64,000 nucleotides of DNA from Mycteria americana (GCF_035582795.1 NC_134365.1:220489887-220553886), one strand, 5' to 3'; shown: positions 10,701 to 25,540, numbered from the stretch's first letter. Notes: generated from the sequence alone by a model not told the origin. Numbers and translations: made by a program.

Positions 10701-13700
10701 ACAGAAGCAGAACTCTCCCCATTTGATGTCTTTATTGCAAACTGGGTGCTCCTCCGCTGCAGGGATGGTATTTAAATATAGGCTGTTTTATATAAATAAA
10801 TGCAGAATATGATATAAGGCATATTATCAGGTTGGTCATATGAGGTATTTCCTCTTCTTTCATATCTGAAAGGTGCAGCCGAGCCCTTGAACAGGCAAGT
10901 GGAGTACACCTGGGCAAAGGTTAACCCGCGTTTGATCACGCCGTTGGCTATCACAGCCCCATCTCCCCCCGCGGACAGCCTCTCCACCACCGTCCTCAAA
11001 ATCAATTCCTCAGGAGCAAACTATGAACTTTCCCAGCGAGTGACTCTGTAAACTCAGAAGCAGCAGCTTTACTTTCCAAACAGAGTAAGGATAAAGCTGG
11101 CAAAGTCCAAAGAGTTGCAGGAAGCATCAATTGTCTTCAGATGCGCGAAGAGGCAACATAAGGATGGAGGAGGGGGAGAGGTTGGTTGTCAAAAGATGAG
11201 AACATCTGGAGGAGCCAGGAGGAGTCTTTGTGGTGATGGTGGTCCAATGGCAAGGTCAGGGATGTCTGCCTCCATTGAGGTTTCTCAGGAGGAAGAGCAC
11301 CCTGTGCCCTCCTTTCCCTCTGAAGCCCTAAAGGACATTGCCCTGTAGCAATGTCTTATGCAAACAGCTCCTGGACTGGCACCACAGCCCTTCAAAGAGC
11401 TTGCTTGGAGAAACGAGGGTCTGATCAGTCTATCCACAGCCTCCTGGATGGAGGTGAGGTGGGAAGTGGTGCATGATCTTGTGCAGACCTCTTAATTGAC
11501 AAGGACAGCCATTGCCACAAAGGGTAACCACAACTGAGTTGATGGCAAGTCTCAGTCTGGTAGCCCAAGCTTTTGAACTTTTATTTGGGGGCATTTTTTC
11601 CCACATTAAGTACTCACAATTGGAAGTAATGAACCCATCTATAACCCTCATCTCCTGCTTTCAGTCTGAGGCTCAGGATAAATCCAGGTCTGTTACAGGG
11701 GAAAAAAATAGGCATGCATTAGTACAAAATCCCATATTGACTTGCACATCGGCCTTCGTTACCAAAGGTCTACGAGTGCCAGAGACATTCATGGCTGTGT
11801 TCAATTAGTGGAGCAGTAAAACAGATATTTGGATGTAAGCCTGGACTAGTGGCTCCCCTTCCAGCTCATCTGAGGGGCAGGGACTTAGACCAGACATCTC
11901 GCTCCCCATCCACCTATGGTCTGCAGCTGGCCTCGCTGATGAAACACATGCCTGTTGACTACACCCACATGTTGTTAGCAGAAAGAGTACATCTGGTGTC
12001 TGCATGAAGATCTTTGGAGGAGGGAGGCATCTTCTCTAGTGAGCAGAAAACCAAAGTGACTGAGCATGCTGACTCAGCCAGCAGCACTTGTCGCTGGGAT
12101 GCGATGCACGGCAGTCCCAAGACCTGTCTGTGCATCCTCCTGGTACCAAGGAGCTGTTTCCATCTCTTTTCCTCCCCTCTAGCCACACAAACCAGCAGCA
12201 GGCAGATGATAAGTGTATGGATGGGACAGGTCTTTGGTCCTGCTATTCCACTCTAGGTGCTCAAGGGTCAGGAGGACACAGCCAGACCACTCTGAGATGG
12301 TTATACACAAAATCATATATGAAAAGGGTTTAATTAAGATCATATTGAAGCTCTTGGAAGGAAACATATAGGCACCACCAAGGGTCCTTTTCCTCCCTGT
12401 TCTAAAGCCATTAAACCAGCATCCTCCTCACTATCTGGTGATTCCCTGAATGAAGGTAGTTTAAAGGAGGAAAATCCAGTCCTGAATATATAATTGGTGG
12501 CAAACGAGACAATTTCAAGTCTGCAACTCCTATTTTGAAATGTGCATTTAGCTGTAGGTGGGAATAGCCACTGCCAGACTGGTTTTAGATATATTGTGAG
12601 AACTTCAGGGCATGTAGGTAAAGCCATCTCTGAACTAATGAGTCAAAATGACTGTGTCTAACAGCATTTTCTAGATCCTAGATTGTGGTCCACTTAATCA
12701 ACAAAAGTGGCTGAAACAGCAAGGAAAGAAATATATTTGTCATCATGTGAAGCAAGCTTTCCCTGCCCTTGTGAGAAGGAGATTTACCAGAGATGCCTCT
12801 GATACCATCTGGCCCGAAGAGTCAGAGAGGATGAGTATGAAGGCCAAGCCTTGTTTGCATCGAAATCACAGTGGGTTTTGCTGGAGGAGCTCCCATCACA
12901 CCCACCCTGGAAAGCAAACCCCAGCATCCTCCCAAGAGCCGCTCGCCGGCTTCCCCGTGCAAACAGGGCTGCATTGTTTCCTTTTGCTCCCTGCCTGCCC
13001 GCCGCTTGTTTTCTCTTAACCGAAACATTAATCAGAGGCTTTTCGATGATGCCTTTGTTCTGTGCCTGCACATCACCGAGCACGGGAAGGTCTGGGCTCA
13101 TGGTTTATGTTCCCAGTGCCAACAAAGAAATCTATCTTTATTGACAAAAACGATCATCGATACAGCTCCCTCCAGGAGGACTTTCACCTGCTCCAGCCTG
13201 TGCAAGGCTTTAGCCACATTAATATGACTTTAGAGGTGATGTTTATATATAAACACAGATAGGCACACAGTCAAACCTTTCATAGATGTGCGCTGGTCCA
13301 GTTAATATTAAACACCTTCAGGTGATATCTCTCCATTTCTCCCGACCGAGAGGAACCCACCACATTCTTCTCATAGCTTCTTTGCAGGTAGCTGAAATAA
13401 AATCTCTTGCAAGCGGCCCTGCCACAAACCTGACCTGTATCCCTGAACAAAGCCTCTCTTATTCAGCGAGGCAAAGGGGAACATCGGTTTTCTGATTATC
13501 TCCATCCCGGAGTTTTCTCGGCCAGAGACGCAGGGTTTGAAGGTCTCTGTTTGGTGACCCCATAACAGGGGCTTTATCTGCAGGCTGGGATGAAAGACCC
13601 ATCACAGCCTCTGGCTAAGTCTGTCTGTGATGGAGCGTGTTTGCGCAAACAATGCTGAAATTAAACCCCCGGAGTTCAAAATCTCTTTGTCTGAAAAATG

Positions 13701-13931
13701 CTACGTGAATCCATTTCCCTCCCTTTCTAATAAAGAAGCAACGTATTTTCTTCCTGCTGCAATATAATGTGGTTCTACATGATGCTGTTCCAGTGGTTTA
13801 CACAAATTTAACCTGTAAATTGCTTTTTGATGGGTGAAACACAGCACGTGGGATGCATCTGAGTTCAGTTGTCCAAGCATCAGTAACTACGCACAAACAG
13901 ACTCCTCTACTGATGTCAGACTGGCATTTTG

Positions 13932-13983
13932 GGGCTTTAATATAAGCTTTTAATATAAAGTCCCATCAGGGCTTTAATATAAG
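13932..13983. repeat. Short repeats of GGGCTTTAATATAAG
   Basis: The 15-base unit appears at 13932-13946 and again at about 13969-13983. A related CTTTTAATATAAAG, itself nearly palindromic, lies between them. It is AT-rich and likely arose by local duplication. Confidence 0.7.
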
Positions 13984-16900
13984 ATCTTGGAAAGACGAGT
14001 CCTCCTTGCAGAGCACCACTAGTGCTAGCCAGCATTTGGGTGGCCTGGGCTCACGGAGAGGATTTTAAGCAGAGTGGAGCGGTCAGTGTCAGAGCTGACG
14101 TTGCCTGAAGGCTGGGTGCACTTGAAAGGTTCAACACCCCAAAAAACCCACCACTAATAAATCAGGACCACTCTCCTCTTCTGCTGCAGAGTGTTACAAC
14201 CTACTGCAGAGAGTGTTAACCATATAAAGCCAATTAACCAGTTCGCACAGGAAGGATAAATGCAGGAATGGATGAAGGGGGTCACCCCTCATCATGCAAA
14301 ACTAGTCTGAGCTTAACTGTGGCGTTGGAGCCCGGGTTTGTGTGTCAGAGCCAGGGAGGACTCAGAGCTCGTGTGGTGGGAACCGGACGAGCAGTGACTC
14401 GGGACTAAGAGTGAGCAAGACCCTCTGTGCCGGGGAGGACATGTGCATGGAGACAGCACGAGCGCCTTAAAATAGCTGGAGGTGAGTCAAAGGGCAGAAC
14501 TGCCTGTGTGCTGCCTGCCCTTCCCTGGAGCAGCTCAAGATCTCCGGCCCCAACTCCTCCATGAAGACTTTTCCTGGGAGATTTCTAGGGCCACATTAAG
14601 AGCTGAGACCACACAGCTCTTCCCAATGCTTCGCTGCTCCGTTTGCATCGCGAATGTGCCACGCTCGCTACCCACACGGGTTTATCCCTGTGTTCGAGCC
14701 CAGAGTCCTTAGGCAGCGTCTGTGCTCTCCGAGATGAAATCGAAGCGGGGTGTGAAATGGCAGGAGGAGGCAAAGGGCCTGGACATAGCAAGGATTTCAC
14801 TTCTGCAACCCAACTGTGCTGGCAGAGCTCCTGCTACCTCCTCATGGTCACCAGTAGCAAAACGGTCCCATTGAACTGGGGGCACTGGTTGGGCCAGGGC
14901 TGAGCCAGCACTTAGCTGCAAGGGCTCCTCATCGCTGGGGTCCTGCAGTGCCAGGGCAGGATGAAACCCAAGGGAGTTTCAGCAATTATCATACAAATCC
15001 CTAGGGATGCAAGACAGGCGGGATGGGTAGGGCTGGCTGCCTGGCCGGGGACAGCAGCAATGACTATTCCCAGCCCGTGGTCAGAGCAGGGTTGGGCAAA
15101 GCAGCGTCAGAGCATCCCGCATTCCTGAGGTGGGAGCATGGGCTGCGCCCCCGGCTGCGGGGACAAGCCCGTGTCTTATGGCTGGATTTTGCTAGCCTCA
15201 AAGATGGAAGGCATTTTTGCCTTCATCCCCTGGACTGCAAAATCTACCAGTGCCCGTGACACTGGGACACTTTGCGCCAGCCCCAGTGGGAAGGAGGTAG
15301 TGATGTGGGAGCAGCATCCTTCTTTCCAACCAGCTCGTGCTGGGCTCCATGGAGCAGATGTGAGCTAACTCAGTCCTGGCAGATTAAAATAACTCGAGGG
15401 TCCCCACATTCAATGTAGTAGGTTGTCCTCGAGGGACAAGAAGGAGGGCATCATAGGCAAGACCTATGCATCCTGCCATCGCTTGTGCACATGAGTCCAA
15501 ACCATCTCCCAAGCAAGGTCTGGACTCACTCTGAAGGTGTCACAGCCGGTAAGGCCCGTGCAAAAATCCTTCTTCGAACCAGGTTTGTAAAAGCCCCCAA
15601 AGTGCTCATTTTGGCCCACTTCATGCCTAGCTAGCTCAGCTCAGCACCTCGCGCTTCGGCAGAGGGTGGATCCCAGGTCAGGTATGTAGCTGCCATCTGA
15701 GAGGCTCTCACAGCCCCAGCAGCATGCAGAAACTGTTGGTCTCGTCTCGCTTCCAGCTTCCTGCTCAACCTGCCAAGAGCCAATCCCAGGAGGAGGCATC
15801 TCACCCGGACAGCCTCCTTGCCTGCTGGAAGCATGGTGAGAGCAGAGTAACATATTCAGCCTCTCCTTCTTTCCTCCCGGGACCAGACCTGCCCTGTCTT
15901 CTGCTGGTTTCATCTTGAGTTTCCCTTCCTCTTCCTGGCCTTAGGAGGCTTTTTCCTGCTTCGAATGCTCTCTGGCGTTTCTGATGCTGTAAACACACCT
16001 CTTTATCCTCCCATTGCCAGTCCTCCAACCCAGAAGCTGTTGCGTGTCATTGGCAGACACCCCAAGCCCCACGTGGGGTTAGCAGCCACCCCAGCAATCA
16101 CCGCGGTCCTCTACACCATGGGGGGACTGGTGCAAATACACTCATTTTCAGCAGCACAGCAGGTATGGAGCAAGGGCATCTCCACTCCTTGGAGCATATT
16201 TCCCCTCCTGGTTTGCAGGACAGGTCGGAGAGGCCACAGGATATTTGCTTTGAACATGAGGTAACGTCTGGGGTGGAAAGGTTACAACAAAGACGCTTCC
16301 AGTATTTACGCTAGCGAGACCAGCAGCCACCAGCAAGCTGTGCCGGGCAGCGGTGTTGTAATGAGGAAAGCAAATATTATGTTATATAGGTGTAATGAGC
16401 TGCTGCTGCTTTTTAATGCTGGGCCCATCCAGACAGAAAAGCCTCCTTAAATAGTTGGGATTCCTCCGACCAGCATAGGGATGAGAGGAATAATATTTGG
16501 GAGAGGAACACACCCCAGATAACGGCGTCTGCGTGCTGGGTGGAAAGCAGAGAGCAGCCGGCATCTCCCGGCCACAGATGGTTCCCATCAAGACGAACTT
16601 TTTCTTGTTAATCCCCAAACAAGCTTGAGATATATTTTTATTTCAGAGTTAAGTGAAGGAAAAAAGAAATTCCAACATGACCCCGTTTTTCTGGCCTCAC
16701 TCCCTGCTTGGCCTCTGCTCTGAGCAAGCAGAGAAAATTAATTTCATGTTAAAGGCAGGTCCTAGCAGAGACCCTGAGACCAAAAATTCCTGGGGTGGTT
16801 CTTCCAGCTCTTCTTGACCTGGAAATTTATCCCGTTGAAGCTGGAAATGGAGGTGAAAATCTAAAGCCAGGACTACCTCACTCTATTACTGAACTTAACC

Positions 16901-19517
16901 AGAACAGGGAACCTGAAAGGAGTATTGAACTCGGACAAGAGCGAAAAAGTCAACCTAAATCTATTTGGGGTTTGTACCCCTGTCATGCGTGTGCGTCCTG
17001 CCTGTGGCCTGCTTTTCAGGAGGAGGAGAGGGTGAAGAGAAAGGAAGCCACATATGAGAAAACAAATAGGTTAACTCCCAGATAGGATGAAGGGAGGAAG
17101 ATCTTCTGGAGGAAGATCTGGCTCTGCCGTGGTGCAGATGAGCTCCCACCGTACCTGTGGAGGGAAAGGTCCCCCTCACTGTCCCTCCTGAACCTGTCAT
17201 CATCCTAGGAGCTCATTTTTTCCCCATTTTGTAGCTGAAAGAAAGGAGAGAGGAAATCAAGGGCTTGATAAAAATAACCAGGACTCCTTCAGGCTGGCTG
17301 TGAGGAGTGTCCCTACAGCCAGCAAGTACTTGGCAAGAGAGAGGGTGATTTGGGGACGTGTATTTAAAGCATCCCCTGGTGCACTCTGTGCTGTTCATCA
17401 AGGGACCGATGATATTCGGGTGTCTGTGGGGGTGTCAGCAAGGGTGGCCAGCACGGAGGACCTGCCCGTGCTGCAACTCTCACCTTTAAATCTTAAACCT
17501 GCTTTGAGCATCAGGGATGAAGTCCTGAGTTAATCCATGCCTGAAGCCATCACATGCGCTCAGGAGCATCTTTACCAAAAAAAAAAAAAACCCAGTGATA
17601 CAAACCGCATCGGTGGGGGCAGTGGGATTTAGTTATACTCAAAAGACATCCCAAAAGCCCTGCTTTGTGGACGTGCCAGTCATTCCTCCATGGCCTCCCT
17701 GCCAGTACGGCATGTTGGACAGCATGGTTCCCCAGACTCGGTGTGATGAAGCTACCAAGAGGCACCCCTTTGCATGTCGCAGGACAGGTCTGCAAGGGCA
17801 GCCATGGGTTAGGGATGCGGCACACCTCCCGAATGATGAGCTGTGGGCCATCTGAAAGGATTCGGACGGAGGCAGGGCCAGGCAATAACCTTTCCTCATG
17901 GTGTGACACTTCTAGTCCATAGTGGTCCTGCTAGAAGCAACCCTACAAGGTGGTGACCTGTCCTTGATAGCTCAGTGGGCTTCATTAATAGGAATATTTT
18001 TCAGACAGATCTTCTTCCTGGGACATTTACATCCCCCGATGAGGCTGGGCATCCTCCCCTCCTCTCTGGCACCTCCCTGCAGTGACTCAGCACGTGGAAA
18101 CGCTGACTCATCGCAATCTCCCAGCAGTGTCGGACTTCCCACGCGCTCCAAGACAGGGTGGTGGGAGGATGAAAATGCTCCGTTTGCCCTTCCCTGTGCC
18201 TTGAGGACACGTCAGAGGGCATTGCAGACACATCAGCAGGGTGAGGAAGCTGGGGCAGGCTGGGGCAGCGCAAGGACTCTTCTTCTGGACGAGGGGTGTA
18301 CAGAGATAAAGTGATCTGGTCTGGGAGTTGCTGCCCAGCATGGGAACGGGTTGCCAACCATCAGCCAACACGCAGTGGGACCTGCTCTCCAGGACGTGCT
18401 CTTCTGGCTGAGGAGAAGGGCCAGGGGTAGGTTTAGGGAGAAGGATTTGCAGAGGTGAGGAAGAGGACGGGTAAAGCCAGGGTTGGTGTCTTACTTTGGG
18501 GTCTGCGATGGGTGGTGGCACAGACCTTGTAAAGTTAGGGAGCTCGGCTGCACGTATCACAGATTTCAGCACAGCCATCAGGAGATGATTATTCCATACA
18601 AGGATAAAAATAAGTGGTTTCTGCAGCAAACAGCACCACTGAAAAGGCTGCCAAGCTCTCAAGTCTGTGACCACCCACTGCAAAATTACGGAGAAACCTG
18701 CATTCACTTGCCAGGGATGAGGTGGACTGCTCTCCTGGAGATCTGCAATGTAGATGGTCATCCTGAAACAGATATATAGATGGTCACCCTAAAAAAGATG
18801 CTCCTTTGTGCCATTCCAAGTTGTGGGGGACAATGCTCTCTGACCTGTTTCGTATGTGAGTCAGAGCAGACGAACAAGATGCTCCCTTCCAGACCGAACA
18901 AATAAGCTTTAGAAAGCATCCCAGGTATTTCACCTGAAAGATCCTGTGATGAGGGTGTCTTGGTGCGGTTGTGGTCCAAGTGTCTACCACACCTGCATGG
19001 ACAGACAGACACCATTAGCAAAAGACCGGGATGCAGTGTGGCTGGGCACTGCCTGTCAGTGAGGCACTTCACACCAGAAGTGGTTGCATCCTCAAGGACC
19101 TCTTCTTGCCCAGTGTGACCAGCCCCACCACATCTCACAGAGATGCACCCAGTCTCAGGTTTTTCCATGCCCAGGGCTGTATCTCATTCATTTACAGCAC
19201 GACGTTTGTTTTTTCTGCTCTATTAGTCCTGGGCGATGGTCTGGCAGTCAGCTGTGCGTGGCCTGGGGCCATGGAGCTGGGGAACTGCAGCAATGGGTCC
19301 ATCACCCTTCTGCTCCATGACCTGTTCTTGCCACCCACTCCCTCCTTTCCCATTTCACGTGGGCTTCAAACAGCCCAGGAGAAACCTGGGAGAGGTCTGG
19401 ACACATGCAGCAGCAGACAGCAGGGTCCTTTCCCTGCTGCTCCGAGGGGCCAGGCCTGGAGCTGGGACAGATCTCCAGGTGGTACCACCACATTACCCGC
19501 TCAACACTGAACCTGGG

Positions 19518-19588
19518 CTGCCAACACCAGCTGGCCCGGTGGGATTTCAGCTGCCAACACCAGCTGGCCCTTTGGCCCGGTGGGATTT
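19518..19588. repeat. Tandem duplication, unit about 33-38 bp
   Basis: The unit starting CTGCCAACACCAGCTGGCCC is repeated once. The second copy carries an extra short CCTTTGG insertion before the shared CCCGGTGGGATTTC end. It is a minisatellite seed with no gene association. Confidence 0.85.
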
Positions 19589-22500
19589 CTTCAGCAGGGT
19601 GATTTCTAGCCACTTAGCAACCTTTCTACCTTTGGCTTTCATGGCTGGTTAAATTACTCTATTAATTATGCTCTTCTGAATTAATGACCCAATTAGGAAC
19701 TCCAAAGTGTCTTACCTGGAGATGAAGCCTCCAGATTTACCCGTGTATAACCATCCTTTCAACACCATCTCTGGAATATTCTTCCACCGTGGGTTTAGTA
19801 GCGCATTGTGTTTTAGATGTCCTTGGACTATTTTTGGAGTGAGGGATGCTCTCAGCACGTGGTACCACTGCGTCAAACCCAGGACAGGCTGTGGGCCATA
19901 GAGGCTTTCTGCCATGTGGATTCTCTAGTGCCTCATAAAGGGTTGTGCTCGTATTCAAGCCTTTTCCCCATGGGTCAGTTATAACTTCTCTCTGCCTGCC
20001 CAGTTTCACAAAGCTTGAAGGCTGCCACCGCCCATCGAGTGTGGCTGAAATTGGCCGCAAAAGTGGGTTGGATGGGGCAAAGAAGCAGAAAGCGAGCCCA
20101 CCTGAGCCCCGTTTTCCCTTCCCAGCAGAGGCAGGAAGGATGTGCAATGCAGCACCAATGCCTGTTGCTGGCCACTACAGATTACAGGCTAGTCCAGAGC
20201 AGAAGGATTGTAGGAGTCAATCCCATTTAAGCCTTTCTATTTAAAGGAATAACCTACCCAGGAAAAGCAGCCTAAGATTAGAAACTCGCAGGATTTCCTC
20301 AAATTCCAGCCATCAGCCAGAGATTCAGCCTAGGAGGTGGTCTGTTATTTTCCCGGTGCATGAAACCTGCACCCCAGCAAAGTTAAGCACAGATTACGCT
20401 CTGCAGCTCCATCACAGAACCAAAGCCCCCACTCAAAGCTTGTTTAATGCTACTCCCTCTCTGCCTAAAACATCTCTGGTATCGCCTGATTGACAAATAG
20501 TGTTTTAGGCAGGAGCATTTTGGCTTTGCTGGAGAGGCACGAGCAGGGGATGTTTCCTACAAAGTGCATGCAATGCTTTGGTGCTCAGAAGGAGACTCTT
20601 GTGCAGGAGGATCTTTCAGAAAATTTAATACTAAACAGAGTGGGAAGCAGAAATAAATGCAGTGGTACGATTGCTTCCCACAGTCAGCGATAAAGCACGA
20701 ATGCGGGGAGGCGGATGGTGAGTTTTGCCTGGTCTCGAGGCAAAATGCCACAAAAGTAAATGTGAAATGGAGGAAGAGCTGATAGGGAAAAACCCAGAGG
20801 GTTGGAGAGGTGATCACTGCAGGGGTAAGGAGGGGTTTGGTGGGGATGCAGACCTTGCTGTGTTATGGCACTGGTACGGCGTAGCACCGACCGCTGCGTC
20901 CAGGCCGGGAGGATGCTCCCAGACCCAGCAGCACAGATAAACCTTTGTGCCCGACTACCAGCGGCTGTGAGCAAACACTTTGGGTGCTGTGTCTACAAAC
21001 CGGGGTAGTGTCTCTCCAGGAGCTGGGAAGGAAAATGTTGTTTGTATCCTGCGAAGTGCTGGGGTTTTGGCACTTGTGCAGTTGGTCTGGGACAAAAAAA
21101 AAAAAAAAACAACAAAAAAAACCCCGAGGGATGTGGGTAAAATAGAAAAAGTCACCCTATGCTTTGTGCCTTCCTAGCTAGGAATTGGGCAGTCATTTGG
21201 GATTTGATTCCGAGCTCTGCGGCTCCTCCCCAACCTGGGTGAAACTCCAGCCTAAAAATTCTCCCCTTATCTTAGAGCAGAAAAAACATAAAGCCTGTTC
21301 CTAATGGAAATGTGTTGGAACCTGGTAAGCACCATACAGGCTCACAGACGTGTATGCAAGGGCGAGTTCAACCAATTAGCATTTTCTGAAGAAAACATTT
21401 TGGAAAAAACAAAACAAAACAAAACACCAAAAATCAACCGTGTTGGTGGCTCCCCCTCACTTCTGTGTTTAGGCTAGAAATGTCTGGAGGCTGGGAGCGT
21501 GTATACAGCAGCTTCCGCAGCACGGCCCACCGGCAGCTCGCTCCCATGCAGCAGTCCTACCCCTAACCCGGGAACCGGAGGGACTGAGGTTCCCCGTGGG
21601 TGGCCGCTTCGAAACGCACTGAGCACAGCAGGAATAGTCCTGCTTGGGGAAGCAATCTTACACCAGCCTGGCTCCCCCAAAGAGATCCTTTCCCTCTTTC
21701 CTTCTCCTGATCCCACAGTGTAAATGCCACCAGGCGCTTTGGTGTGATGCTGGGGCAGAGGCTGATGCACAGGAGAAGGAGTTGCAGCCTCCCAGCAAAC
21801 GCTCAGCCCTGCCGTGCATCCCCGTTAAAACCAAGCGAGCAAAAAAAATGTGATCCCAAAGGAACCGGCGAGCCCTTCTTCCCCCCGAGCGCCGCAGCAG
21901 GATGGGAAGCAGTTGCCAGTGGTTGCTTTTTCCAGGCATAGCTGTGCACGCGGAGCGTGACTCATCCCCGGCAGGAATTTCCATCTCACCCTGTCCCCTC
22001 CGTGGGAGCGCTCCAGCCCCTCTCTCTGCCTGGAGATTTTCAGCCATCCCCCGGAAAGCAACGAGGAGGAGTCGCAGGGGTGAAGGCAAGCTGTCAAGAG
22101 CAGCCAAGAAGCAGAGACCTTCTCTGGCCCCAACTGTCAGCAGCTGTGCAGGGATGTATCCAAGAGGCCCCCAAGGTCTCCATTCTCTCCCAGCTGCCAA
22201 ATGCATGTTTTGGAAAGGAGGAGAGGTGAAATACTGAAACACTGGGGACAGCTGCCCCATCACGAGGGATAGAGGACTGGTCATCAACAGAGAGACATCA
22301 CATGTGCAAATTGTCCCGATGATGGTCCCTAGGTGCAGCCAGGGCTTTTGTGGTCCCCAGGGCTGGGCAAGGCACGATGAGGGACCTCAACCCTCCCAGG
22401 AAGCCTTGGGTCTATTTGCAAGCTCAGATTAGCTGCATACGCACAGACAGGTCCAGCCATGTGCTAAGAAAGAGACATGCAGGGATGACCACACTACCAG

Positions 22501-22992
22501 GTAGCCCATGACTCACGGGATAACCACATCCCTCATCTGGGTAAGCTGCAGTCACTCACCCTCTGCCTCCATTTCTCCTTCAAGACAAGCAGAAAACCCA
22601 CAAGAGCAGGACCTGCCTCTTGCTGTGCCTGCAGAGCACACCCCGGTCCTGCAGCCCATGTCGCACTGATGCTGCAGCAGCTGCTGATGTGGTACAAGAC
22701 CTTCAGTTCACCACACAAGAGCAATAAACCCAACCCTGCGTGATTTACAGTGCTGATGTAGGTCTAGGGTAGCCTCGGGGGCAAGCCTTGATTTCTCAAG
22801 GGGAGCGTAAGGTGCAGAGCCTGAAAGGAGATCTTGGAAAGCTGAAGGTGGAAGGAAAGAGTCCAGATGTGGACATCATTTGCAGCAAAATAGCAGAGAG
22901 GTCACCAACATAGAGGGACAGAGCAGCCAGCTGCAGCAGGATGGTCCTGTCTGAGCTGGGCCAGATGTTTGCAGCCCCAGTCACAGCTTGTG

Positions 22993-23136
22993 CTGGCTGG
23001 GACGTGTTTGACTTATTAACGACATTTGGGCAATGCCCTTAATAATACGCTTTAACTTTTGGTTAGCCCTGAAGTGGTCAGGCAGTTGGACTAGATGATC
23101 GTTGTAGGTCCCTTACAACTGAACTAATCTATTTTA
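22993..23136 (+). mobile_element. CR1 3' end, older subfamily
   Basis: The segment with GGACTAGATGATCGTTGTAG and the preceding GAAGTGGTCAGGCAGTTGG is the CR1 3' UTR signature. It differs from the copies at 6 kb and 39 kb, so it is another CR1 subfamily. It is heavily 5'-truncated and ends in a decayed tail. Confidence 0.85.
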
Positions 23137-23529
23137 ATGCTCGAGGGTTATGCTTACTAGGAGACACCTTCCATATGAGTCTGCTCATGGTTGCAGCAAG
23201 CCTGAGCTATGCTGAAACCATAGTTAGTCCTATGTTGAAACCATACAAAATTCAGGGCCTTCCACGGTTTCATCAAATGTTTTCACTGAGCTTCATTAAG
23301 GGCTCAACAGGAATTTGGAAAACTGGGCGCAGTCCTCAGTTGCACCAGGGCATGTAACCTCACCCAGAGACTGCTGGGCTCCTCCTTGAGTGAGTCTGGT
23401 TTTCTCAGTTCCCCACTTTGGGAGGCAGAGAAGATCCTTGCTGCCATGAACGGGACCTTCTGATGCTCAGAGTCCTCCTCCTGCCTAGCCATCACCCAGG
23501 CTAATCCATATACTGTCCCAAAGTTGTCT

Positions 23530-24080
23530 CAAAGTCACTTTTTTTTCTCTCCAGTGTGTTTACTACCCCTTCCCTCTCCAGACTCCCTACATATTTATAG
23601 ACAGTGATGGCTCATGCTTTGTTTTCCTAGACTAAACAAACCATTTTCACTTGGAACCACAGAGCCCTCAAAAAGCCACCGAGACATCCCTTGCCCCAGG
23701 CAGGCCCAGCTATGGTATGTGTTTATCTACCATGTGCTTTAAGACCTCCAGCGATGGGAACTGCAAGCCCTCTCCAGCCTCCTCTCTCTTCATCCTTATA
23801 ATTTTTCCCTAACGTATGACCTTAATTGGTAGGATTTAAACCTGTAACATCTCCTCCTATGTATCCTGGGCACGGAAAAGTTTATTCCTTTCCTCTTTGT
23901 ACCAGCTTTTTCTATGTATTTGAAGGCCATTTTATGTCTCCACTTGGTTTCTTGTGGCTAAAAATCCCATTTCAATCCATCTTTCCCCAGAAATTGCATT
24001 TTCCTAATTGCCAGTCCCTCCCATCATTTTTTTCCCAGTCTCTCGTTGGTCCCCCCCGTTTTGATATCTGCACTAGGCTG
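23530..24080 (-). mobile_element. Ancient degraded CR1 remnants
   Basis: Scattered motifs match the antisense CR1 3' region: a run near 23620-23645 (CCTAGACTAAACAAACC), one near 23738-23760 (ACCTCCAGCGATGGGAACT) and one near 23915-23970 (TTGAAGGCCATTTTATGTCT). They are far more diverged than the 6 kb and 39 kb copies, so this is an old insertion, perhaps two overlapping ones. Limits are approximate. Confidence 0.6.
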
Positions 24081-25540
24081 CATACAGCTCACCAGCCAAA
24101 GGCTCTCCAAGGCAGACAACAGAAGGCAGACTGTTAGCAGGACTCGCATCCCAGGATGATGCTGGCCTTTTTTTCACATCAACACCATCTTCTTTGCCTG
24201 GTATCCAGCGAGTGATACATCAATGTCCCCTCTCCAAACCTGCCATGTCTTGAAGAACCCATCACTGCTCAACAGCACTCACTCCAGGTTGACTTGATTT
24301 TTCTTGATCCTTGCAGGAACTGTACACGGCATTTCAAGTGAACATTAGTAGGGCCTGGTACAACGGCAATAGTATTTCCCCGTTCCCTTAGAAATACTTT
24401 TTATGAAAATTATAGAGTTTAAGGCTGCAGATTACAGTTGGCCAACTCAGCGTAGAGTCAACCCAAAAAAACCATCCACTTGGGACAATCGAAAGAGGGC
24501 TGAAACAGCTCTGAGCTCAAGCAGCTGTGAACTGAACCCAAGAACACATCTGCTATATGCCCACCTGAGCTTTCTTTTTAGTGTAAGCTGTGCATTTTAT
24601 GAAAGAGCTTTAGATTCAGCAGCCTGTATGTGAAGCCGGCATCTGATCCAATTAGGAATGGAAGTTCAGATCTCAGTACCAAATTCAAATCTCTGCCTTG
24701 CTCAAATGTATCTCCAGGTTGATCCTGGAGCTGCCAGTGTGGGATTGGCAGGTCAGGGGAGACGATGGCTGAGCATTTAGAGCACTAGAATGGGCATTGG
24801 ATGCTTGAATTCACACTCCTGCTCTGTCAGACTCCCTGGATGTGCAAATCAGTCTCTGACAGCCATTGGGAGCAGCAGGAGTTTGGTCCCTCCAAGGATT
24901 TGGGCTGGTCTCTCCGTGCCACCAGCAAAGGGTCTGTGCCGTGGCTCTAACCCTTCTCTGATCTGCTGAGAACACCCTTCCAGATGCATCTGGGGATTTG
25001 CCTTTTGCTCGTGCAGAATCACAGACTTAAACATCTTGTGATCACCCAGAGTCTCCCAGCCGTCTCCTCCTCCTCCTTATGTCCTCCAGATGAGCTCAGA
25101 ACTGACGGGGCTGGTGTCCACCCCCCAGCATGGGACGTGCACACTGGCAAGTGCATTACTCCAGCCCTCGATGGCATCTAACTCTGCTGGACAAGGGCAT
25201 GGCCTTCTCTGCTCTGCCAGTGCCTCCCAGGCTTGTGCCATCCCTTCCCACCATCACAGCTGGTGCGCACCCCAGAGCTGGTCGCATCCTATGCAAACCC
25301 CGGTCAGGGTATAACAACAAGTCCTTTGATCTCCTAGAGGGAAAAGCTGTTTAAACACTAAAAAGTATTACGCAGCGTGGGATAGGGCCTCCCTCCATCG
25401 TGGTACTGATCTTCAGCTCTGCTTTGAGAAGCTTTCTCTGTACAGTGCTCACGCTGGCTGCTCAGAAGAGAATTTTCTATGGGAATAAAGAGAGGTCTTC
25501 GTAGTCCCAGCCCATCTGACTCTACCCAGGAGAAAAGGCT
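24081..25540. other. Unannotated intergenic DNA
   Basis: I see no gene, RNA or repeat I can name here. Confidence 0.5.

Larger units (their letters stand above)
6640..22990. other. Intergenic DNA without recognised genes
   Basis: This 16 kb stretch has many stop-limited chance frames, none over about 217 codons and none with a family I recognise. It contains small direct repeats (listed separately), poly(A) runs near 10456, 17579 and 21095, and no clear CR1. The sequence is mostly unique and may hold conserved regulatory elements of the genes on either side, which cannot be judged without an alignment. Confidence 0.5.

Noticed and set aside
11100-12400. Possible decayed LTR or other repeat
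   Set aside because: I could find no paired ends, TG...CA borders or family motif. It may be unique sequence.
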